A stretch of DNA of 19,579 nt from Lachnospiraceae bacterium UBA3821 (GTDB taxonomy: Bacteria > Bacillota > Clostridia > Lachnospirales > Lachnospiraceae). The notes under the pieces are model-generated. The model did no database searches, was not told the DNA's origin, and saw only the letters and a list, made by a program, of their open reading frames with translations. Positions 14,052 through 19,579 of the stretch are shown here, in pieces; position 1 is the first letter of the stretch, and the number at the start of each line of letters is the position of its first letter. Location: the NCBI GenBank assembly GCA_002368865.1, contig DFDT01000083.1, positions 1 through 19,579 of the forward strand, in the 5' to 3' direction. A program made the translations under genes and the position numbers.

Positions 14052-15137
14052 TCAGCACACACTATTCGTTAAATTATTAACATATTCATCGATCTGCCTT
14101 TGCATACACTCGGAAACATTCCCATGTTTCTGATACACCACTGACCATTCTACAATCTTTTCTACGGCTGTTTCTACATTCCACACCGGTTTCCAACCAA
14201 AGGTCTTTTTTAGTTTAGAACAATCTAGTTTCAAAAAATTAGCCTCATGCGGTCCATTGTCACACTGATTGATCCACTTAATATCAGCACCTGTTGTTTC
14301 ATTCCATTTCTGGCAAAAAAAGCTTGTCAGCTCTCCTGTCGTCCAACAATCAGCCGTATCCGGTCCCACATTATAATTTCCTGCATATTTCTGATCCATA
14401 TACTGGGCCTGTGCGATCATCAGATATGCCACGATAGGTTCCAACACATGCTGATACGGTCTGGTGGAATATGGATTGCGCACAACAATGTCTTTTTGCT
14501 GCATTGCCGACCGGATACAATCCGGAATAATGCGATCTGTGGCAAAATCTCCGCCGCCGATCACATTGCCGGCCCTTGCGGTGGAAACAGCCACATTCCT
14601 ATCTGCCAAAAACGACTTATGGTAGCAGGAAGTAACCAGTTCTGAGCAGGATTTGGAGTTGGAATACGGATCAAACCCGTTTAGCTCCTCATTTTCACGA
14701 TAGCCCCATTCCCACTCCTTGTTCAGATAAACCTTATCCGTGGTAACATTTAGGAACGATTTCACGCATGAATGAAGCCTCACGCACTCCAACACATTGA
14801 CTGTCCCCATCACATTTGTTTCATAAGTCAGAACCGGATTCTTATAAGACTCCCGCACCAACGGCTGTGCAGCCATATGGATCACAATTTCCGGCTGAAT
14901 CTTTGCAAATACTTCTTTCAGATGAGCCAGATCCCGAACATCCCCAATGATCGAGTTCATTCTGCCGGACAAATGACACAGTTCAAACAAATTGGGTTCC
15001 GCAACGGCCTCCAGAGAATATCCGGTAACCTCCGCACCTGCCATGAGCAATAATTGACTCATCCAGCTTCCCTTGAAACCGGTATGCCCGGTGAGCAGAA
15101 TTTTTTTCCCTTTATAAAAATCCAGATCAAACGTCAT
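14052..15137 (-). CDS. rfbG: CDP-glucose 4,6-dehydratase
   Basis: NAD-dependent SDR-fold enzyme that turns CDP-D-glucose into CDP-4-keto-6-deoxy-D-glucose, the common precursor of CDP-linked 3,6-dideoxyhexoses. The product has 361 residues from the ATG read at 15137. I chose it over ATGs at 15146 and 15149 and a TTG at 15161 because MTFDLDFYKGKK aligns with the start of Salmonella RfbG, though AGGG is very close to it. Motifs: GHTGFKGSW with the GxxGxxG at 17-23, HMAAQPLVRESY, TTDKVY at 132-137, and the catalytic YSNSK at 158-162 inside the family-specific YRENEELNGFDPYSNSK. RAGNVIGGGDF and RPYQHVLEP are also diagnostic. It overlaps the glycosyltransferase gene by 11 bases and is the last gene of the sugar operon. 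Confidence 0.94.
   Translation of the reverse strand: MTFDLDFYKGKKILLTGHTGFKGSWMSQLLLMAGAEVTGYSLEAVAEPNLFELCHLSGRMNSIIGDVRDLAHLKEVFAKIQPEIVIHMAAQPLVRESYKNPVLTYETNVMGTVNVLECVRLHSCVKSFLNVTTDKVYLNKEWEWGYRENEELNGFDPYSNSKSCSELVTSCYHKSFLADRNVAVSTARAGNVIGGGDFATDRIIPDCIRSAMQQKDIVVRNPYSTRPYQHVLEPIVAYLMIAQAQYMDQKYAGNYNVGPDTADCWTTGELTSFFCQKWNETTGADIKWINQCDNGPHEANFLKLDCSKLKKTFGWKPVWNVETAVEKIVEWSVVYQKHGNVSECMQRQIDEYVNNLTNSVC
14061..14073 (+). repeat. 13-bp repeat, copy 2 (rfbG 3' end)
   Basis: ACTATTCGTTAAA on the + strand, the exact inverse of the copy at 13549-13561. It falls in the last codons of rfbG, encoding part of NNLTNS near the C terminus. Confidence 0.6.
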
Positions 15138-16089
15138 ATCCCTCATCATTCTCACTTTCAAAATTGATACGTTCTTCTTCTATTACAAGTGGTCGGTTCA
15201 TAACACGTTTATTGATACTCAGAATATATTCACCTAAGAAACCGATAAAAAAGAGTTGTAATGCTCCCAGAATGAGAACTGCCAACAAGATCGGTGTTGT
15301 ACCCGCAACAAACCGCTCCCAATAAAGTAATTTCAAAATTAAATAAACAATTGCCACAACCATACTGATCACGCCGACAAAAAATCCCAGGAAAGTAGCC
15401 AGCCTAAGTCCTACTTTTGTATAAGAAGTAAAGCTGAGCATTGCCGCATCATAAAGCGTAAACCAGTTATTATGCGTTTTCCCGGCTCTTCTCTTCTGTT
15501 GTTCATAGGGAATATCTTTTCGACGATACCCTAATTCCGCGACAATTCCGCGCAGGAAAGGCGTAGGATCATCCAATTTACGCAATACCTCTATAAAATC
15601 CCTGTCATATAGACCAAATCCGGTGAAATGCTCGATCTGTTCTACATCGGACATCTTTTTGATCATTTTATAATAGCAGGTGCGCATGAAACGCATGATC
15701 TTATTCTCTTTGCTGGTCTTTTTGATTGCACAGACGATTTTATAACCCGACTCCCATTCGTGCACCAACTGTGGAATCATCTCTACAGGATCCTGAAAAT
15801 CACAGCACAGGCAAATAGTACAATCCCCCGTTGTCTGACACATTCCATAGTATGGAGAATTAAATTGTCCGAAATTTTTAGCATTAAAAATAGCCTTGAT
15901 TTTGGGATTTTCCGCGCAAATTTCTCTGAGAAGCGCCCTGGTCTGATCCTTTGAATCATTATCTATAAAAAGAATCTCATAATCATACGTGGGCAGTTCC
16001 TGTGTGATCACTTCAATAACCGCCTTGCTGATCGGTTTTACATTTTCTTCCTCATTATAGCAAGGAATCATAATACTAAGTTTTTTCAT
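15127..16089 (-). CDS. Family 2 glycosyltransferase, GtrB/DPM1-like, membrane-bound
   Basis: Likely moves a sugar from a nucleotide donor to a polyprenyl phosphate on the inner face of the membrane. The 320 residues contain a GT-A domain (MIPCYNEEENV at 8-18, FIDNDSKDQT at 41-50, CCDFQDPVEM at 95-104 as the metal/donor motif, FLRGIVAELGYRRKDIPYEQQKRRAGKT at 178-205, quoted here only as the family's conserved loop). Two membrane helices follow, about 228-256 and 264-290, and a GEYILSI exit typical of GtrB-like enzymes. The usual DADLQD is CCDFQD here; related clostridial proteins, as I recall, carry CADFQD. GAGG precedes the ATG by about 11 bases. It lies 6 bases after the SDR gene. Donor and acceptor are unknown. 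Confidence 0.88.
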   Translation of the reverse strand: MKKLSIMIPCYNEEENVKPISKAVIEVITQELPTYDYEILFIDNDSKDQTRALLREICAENPKIKAIFNAKNFGQFNSPYYGMCQTTGDCTICLCCDFQDPVEMIPQLVHEWESGYKIVCAIKKTSKENKIMRFMRTCYYKMIKKMSDVEQIEHFTGFGLYDRDFIEVLRKLDDPTPFLRGIVAELGYRRKDIPYEQQKRRAGKTHNNWFTLYDAAMLSFTSYTKVGLRLATFLGFFVGVISMVVAIVYLILKLLYWERFVAGTTPILLAVLILGALQLFFIGFLGEYILSINKRVMNRPLVIEEERINFESENDEGYDV

Positions 16090-16095
16090 CTTAAG

Positions 16096-17010
16096 TTATG
16101 CCTCGTTTCTCGCCCACGCTATGGTTTCGCGGATTCCTGCCTCAAACGGCGTATGTGGTACAAAACCGGTATCTGCCTGCAATTCACTGATATCTGCACA
16201 AAGATACATGACCTGCTTTTCTGGATATGGAATCTTTCCAATCTTCAATTCCGCCTGCGGATCAATCGCATCCCGCAATATTTCAATATACTCCCGCAAA
16301 GGTCTGACACTGCCCGATCCGATACAATATACCTTACCGGATTTTCCCTTTTCGGACAGCAGATACAGGGCTTCGGCAGCATCTTTGCTATATAGATAAT
16401 CCCATTGTTGCTCTCCTGCCGTAAATGCAGGAATCTGGCCATCCAATAACTTTCGGATTGCAGAAAGAATCATGGTTCTTTCCCCATCACATGGTCCGTA
16501 TATGCTTAAAATTCTGGTCCATATATGGATCATCCCATATGTTTCACATTGAATGCGACTCATTTGTCCGGCACATAATTTAGCCATACCGTATCCGTTT
16601 TCGGGGAAAACAGGTGTTAATGCAGATAACTTTCCTTCATATCGCCCATATTCCGCCTGTGATCCGGCACCCACAAACACCCTGCAGGACAAACGATGTG
16701 CCAATTCTACCGCATCAATCGTATATTGCACATTGCGGATCTGGGTAGACATGTCATTTCTGCCGCTTCCGAATGTTGCATCCCAGCCCAAATGAAAGAA
16801 AACATCGCAAGAGCCGATTTCTTCCGTCGTCAATTGATCTAATTGCGAGAGGTCACATTCAACAATATGCACCATTGGATCCTTCGGTATCCGATGAATC
16901 CTGTCGGAATGTCTCCTGCAGATTGCAACCACCTCTGTTTTTTGCTCCAAACATTTTTGAATCAATGCAATTCCGATTGCGCCGGTAGGTCCTGTAATCA
17001 CCGCTCTCAT
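16096..17010 (-). CDS. SDR-family NAD(P)-dependent nucleotide-sugar reductase/epimerase
   Basis: Extended short-chain dehydrogenase of 304 residues. The nucleotide-binding GPTGAIG is at residues 7-13 and the catalytic YGMAK at 140-144, with Ser117 in GAGSQAEYG completing the triad. VFFHLGWDATFG and IYGPCDGERTM are typical of nucleotide-sugar epimerases and reductases. Given its place between the ThDP enzyme (5-base gap) and the glycosyltransferase (6-base gap), it may be the reductase finishing the dideoxy sugar. It could be YerF-like, reducing the acetyl branch to hydroxyethyl, or RfbJ-like, reducing the 4-keto group. Sequence alone does not separate these. The GAGG ribosome site lies within the end of the upstream gene, indicating coupling. 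Confidence 0.85.
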   Translation of the reverse strand: MRAVITGPTGAIGIALIQKCLEQKTEVVAICRRHSDRIHRIPKDPMVHIVECDLSQLDQLTTEEIGSCDVFFHLGWDATFGSGRNDMSTQIRNVQYTIDAVELAHRLSCRVFVGAGSQAEYGRYEGKLSALTPVFPENGYGMAKLCAGQMSRIQCETYGMIHIWTRILSIYGPCDGERTMILSAIRKLLDGQIPAFTAGEQQWDYLYSKDAAEALYLLSEKGKSGKVYCIGSGSVRPLREYIEILRDAIDPQAELKIGKIPYPEKQVMYLCADISELQADTGFVPHTPFEAGIRETIAWARNEA

Positions 17011-17015
17011 ATGTA

Positions 17016-18857
17016 TTATTCCTCGACAGGCTTAATATATAAATTTTCCAATACTTCTTCCCGGGGCAGGAACGGTGCAAGATCTTCCAACGGAGGACTG
17101 ACTAATGTACCGTCCGGCAAACGTTTCGTGGCACTCTTGGGTTCCCATACCTGCTCTGTATCGGTAAAGATTTCGCAAAATACATACCCGGGCTGCGCAA
17201 GCACCTCATCCACGACGGACTTCATTTCCTCATTGCTATGTGCACAGAAGTAGGGAAATCCAAATGCATCCGCAATCTTTTTAAATTCAGGGAAAGACAG
17301 ATCATGAGATTCCGGTCCGATTCCTACCCTGCAATGCTCTTTAAACAGATTGCTCTGTGTGATACGAATGGAATGATATCCCTGATTATTGATCAGAAAC
17401 ACTTTGATCGGAAGTTTGTTTGTCACAATTGTCTGCAGCTCCTGCAGATTCATCATGATCGATCCGTCGCCTTCCAGACAAACTGTATCCTGATACTCCC
17501 CGGCAACACAAAGTCCGATTGCGGCAGGAAGTCCGTATCCCATACTTGCGATTGCGCTGTTTATGATAAACCGTGTCCCTTTCTTGATCACATAATTCTG
17601 ATGGCCGACCACACAGCAGGCGCCATTGGAAACAGCTGTCAAACTCTTTTCCGGCAATCTGCTGCTCAGCTGTGTGATAAAGGCGAAGACATTGACATAA
17701 CCGTTGTCAGCCTCCCAATGACGGGGAAGCGTTGCAGGATACTTCTTTTTCCAATTCTGGCATATCTGAATCCATTCACTCCCGGAAAAAACAGGAGAAT
17801 TCTGACCATTCAAACATGACTTCATTGTCTCCAGAAAATCCAGCGCATCCGCCCAGATTGGCAGCTCAACGTGAATTGTGTGTTTCTTCATTTCCGCCCG
17901 ATCAATATCCACCATAATTACTTTAGCTTCTCTTGCCCAGGTATCAAAGCTGTAACCGGTCTGTCTAATCGAGATTCGTGTCCCGATAGCAAGCAGTACA
18001 TCCGCATTCTGTACTGCAAAATTGCCGGGACGATCTCCCATATTGCCGCCTCTGCCGACATAAAGCGGATGATCTGTTTCTATCACATCAATACTGTTCC
18101 AATAAGTTACAACCGGTACATTCAACTGATCCAGCACTTCTCTGAAAACCGTATATCCGCCGGAAAGCCGAATCCCCCCTCCGGCATAAATGACAGGTCG
18201 CTTTGCCTGACATAACAGTTCAATAACCTCGCTGACAATATCTTTCGAAACCTTCGGCGGTAATTCTCTGTCATCTTCCTCCGGGGAATATCCTGCCAAT
18301 TCGTCTGTTTCAATAAAACATCCCTGGTAATTTACGGGAATATCGATCCAGATGGGACCGGGTCTTCCGGTTGTCGCAAGATGCCATCCCTTTTCCAAGG
18401 CATATCGGATATCCTTGGGATCCTCGATCATAACGGCATATTTGGTCATTGGCTCAACTGATTTTATGATATCATATTCCTGATCTCCCACAGCCCGAAG
18501 CTTCAAACCTTCTGTAAATTGTTCTGTGTAGCGTGCAGTGGTATCATACCGCACCTGACCGCTGATCACAAACATGGGAATAGAATCCAGCCAACCACCT
18601 ACTACTCCGGTAATTGCGTTTGTTCCTCCGGGACCGGTTGTCACACATACCGCAGCGATCCGATTCTCCAGTCTCGCATAGCTTTCTGCTGCAATTGCAC
18701 ATGCCTGTTCATGGTGATTATAAATACAATGCAATCCCTCTTTATGCCCAAGTGCATCGTTTAAATGCATTGCACCGCCACCAACCACCATAAAACAATC
18801 CTTTACACCATGGTCAGTCAGAAAATCCGCAACATAATCTGCTAAGCGCTGTCTCAT
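17016..18857 (-). CDS. Thiamine-diphosphate-dependent lyase, acetolactate-synthase-like (YerE-type candidate)
   Basis: Full-length 613-residue ThDP enzyme with three domains. The PYR domain carries the cofactor-activating Glu50 in YNHHEQACAIAAESYAR. The central domain (about 195-340) has GGGIRLSGG and QNADVLLAIGTRIS. The PP domain has the ThDP/Mg motif GDGS at 463-466, reaching Asn490-Asn491. No regulatory small subunit lies nearby and the gene sits inside a CDP-sugar operon, so it is unlikely to be the branched-chain-amino-acid IlvB. In yersiniose synthesis YerE, of this family, adds a two-carbon unit from pyruvate to the C-4 ketone of CDP-3,6-dideoxy-4-ketoglucose; that role is inferred here. 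AGGAG precedes ATG 18857. rfbH ends 27 bases upstream. Confidence 0.87.
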   Translation of the reverse strand: MRQRLADYVADFLTDHGVKDCFMVVGGGAMHLNDALGHKEGLHCIYNHHEQACAIAAESYARLENRIAAVCVTTGPGGTNAITGVVGGWLDSIPMFVISGQVRYDTTARYTEQFTEGLKLRAVGDQEYDIIKSVEPMTKYAVMIEDPKDIRYALEKGWHLATTGRPGPIWIDIPVNYQGCFIETDELAGYSPEEDDRELPPKVSKDIVSEVIELLCQAKRPVIYAGGGIRLSGGYTVFREVLDQLNVPVVTYWNSIDVIETDHPLYVGRGGNMGDRPGNFAVQNADVLLAIGTRISIRQTGYSFDTWAREAKVIMVDIDRAEMKKHTIHVELPIWADALDFLETMKSCLNGQNSPVFSGSEWIQICQNWKKKYPATLPRHWEADNGYVNVFAFITQLSSRLPEKSLTAVSNGACCVVGHQNYVIKKGTRFIINSAIASMGYGLPAAIGLCVAGEYQDTVCLEGDGSIMMNLQELQTIVTNKLPIKVFLINNQGYHSIRITQSNLFKEHCRVGIGPESHDLSFPEFKKIADAFGFPYFCAHSNEEMKSVVDEVLAQPGYVFCEIFTDTEQVWEPKSATKRLPDGTLVSPPLEDLAPFLPREEVLENLYIKPVEE

Positions 18858-18884
18858 TTTCTATATACTCTCCTGCTCAATAAT

Positions 18885-19579
18885 TTATTGTATTACTTGC
18901 AAAATACTCTGCGCCATATAATCGATCATTTCATCCGTCATCCCCGGATATACCCCGATCCAGAATGAATTCTTCATGATAAAATCTGTATTTGTCAGAT
19001 CACCGACCACCCTGTAGGCATCAGTTCCCCTGATCTGATCAAAACAGGGGTGCTTGATTAGGTTGCCGGAGAAAAGCAATCTGGTCTGAATATTGTGATC
19101 TTCCAGATACCGCGTCAGTTGATTGCGATCAATACCGCTCTCCTGCCGTACGGAGATCAGGAACCCAAACCAGGAAGGTTCACTGTGCGCTGCCGGCTCC
19201 GGCAGGATCAGCTTATCTGTCGCTGCCTCAAGTGCCTGATGCAGACGATCCCAGTTATGACGCCGCTTCTTGATAAAAGAAGGGAATTTCTTCAGCTGCT
19301 CCACACCGATCGCCGCCTGCAGATCCGTAACCTTCAGATTATATCCGAAATGACTGTAAACATATTTATGATCATACCCCTGCGGCAATTCGCCGTATTG
19401 GCCGTCGAAACGATGCCCACAGAAGTTATCCCGCCCGGACGGACAGATACAATCCCGTCCCCAATCCCGGTAAGAAAGAATCAGCCGATGCAAAATCGGA
19501 TCATCGGTATATACGCACCCACCTTCTCCCATCGTCATATGATGGGGCGGATAAAAGCTGCTGGTGCCGATATCGCCCC
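18885..19579 (-). CDS. rfbH: CDP-6-deoxy-4-ketoglucose 3-dehydrase (5' partial)
   Basis: Iron-sulfur, pyridoxamine-phosphate enzyme (E1, DdhC) that removes the C-3 hydroxyl of CDP-4-keto-6-deoxyglucose together with a reductase. The 3' 230 codons are present; the frame runs off the right edge, and Salmonella RfbH has about 437 residues. The stretch SFYPPHHMTMGEGG shows His where aminotransferases of the DegT family have the PLP lysine, the hallmark of this dehydrase. RDCICPSGRDNFC gives the CX1CX7C cluster ligands. The first His of the pair is 31 residues before the first Cys, as between His220 and Cys251 in the Yersinia enzyme. The fourth Cys (27 before that His) would lie outside the window. 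DHKYVYSHFGYNLKVTDLQA and FWIGVYPGMT are RfbH-specific. Confidence 0.95.
   Translation of the reverse strand, partial: GDIGTSSFYPPHHMTMGEGGCVYTDDPILHRLILSYRDWGRDCICPSGRDNFCGHRFDGQYGELPQGYDHKYVYSHFGYNLKVTDLQAAIGVEQLKKFPSFIKKRRHNWDRLHQALEAATDKLILPEPAAHSEPSWFGFLISVRQESGIDRNQLTRYLEDHNIQTRLLFSGNLIKHPCFDQIRGTDAYRVVGDLTNTDFIMKNSFWIGVYPGMTDEMIDYMAQSILQVIQ

Noticed and set aside
17016..18857. Acetolactate synthase IlvB for valine/isoleucine synthesis
   Set aside because: The fold fits, but there is no ilvN, ilvC or ilvD nearby and the gene is tightly packed among sugar genes.
18885..19538. Sugar aminotransferase of the DegT family starting at the first in-frame ATG
   Set aside because: The frame continues to the window edge, and the His for Lys change plus the cysteine cluster identify a C-3 dehydrase.

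Overview
The window looks like chromosomal DNA from a Gram-positive anaerobe of the Clostridia, most likely a Lachnospiraceae. I infer this from strong AGGAG-type ribosome sites, near-consensus sigma-A promoters, a HisIE protein with an extra HisF-like front domain, a fused radical SAM/DUF2344 protein beside an RNase E/G gene, and a short RNase E/G without a zinc-link. No tRNA, rRNA, insertion sequence, CRISPR array or riboswitch was recognised.

Region 1 (1-5036, + strand) is the end of a tightly packed run: a NahK-like phosphotransferase (5' end outside the window), an SCP2-domain protein, a small ACT-domain protein, then hisD, hisB and hisIE. HisD, HisB and HisIE supply the last two-electron oxidation steps, the dehydratase step, and the second and third steps of histidine synthesis. 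hisG, hisZ, hisA, hisF, hisH and hisC are not in the window. hisIE is a three-part protein: a HisF-like barrel that has apparently lost its catalytic aspartates, then HisI, then HisE.

Region 2 (5014-5568) holds a small single-pass membrane protein on the - strand, convergent with and overlapping the end of hisIE, and two divergent promoters.

Region 3 (5569-13474, + strand) has a 915-residue B12-binding-type radical SAM protein fused to DUF2344, then carB with its own promoter and no carA, then an RNase E/G and a NUDIX hydrolase. carB, rng and the NUDIX gene are close enough to be one transcript. A perfect 11-bp hairpin with a UUCG loop lies inside the rng coding sequence.

Region 4 (13561-19579, - strand) contains dtd (D-aminoacyl-tRNA deacylase) with its own promoter, and upstream of it a five-gene polysaccharide-sugar operon read right to left: rfbH (partial), a thiamine-diphosphate lyase, an SDR reductase, a GtrB-like glycosyltransferase and rfbG. 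RfbG makes CDP-4-keto-6-deoxyglucose and RfbH removes the 3-hydroxyl. The ThDP enzyme plus SDR beside them is the combination known from yersiniose (branched 3,6-dideoxyhexose) synthesis in Yersinia. The best inference is that this Gram-positive makes a CDP-activated 3,6-dideoxy, probably C-4-branched, sugar for a surface glycan. This is the most interesting part of the window.
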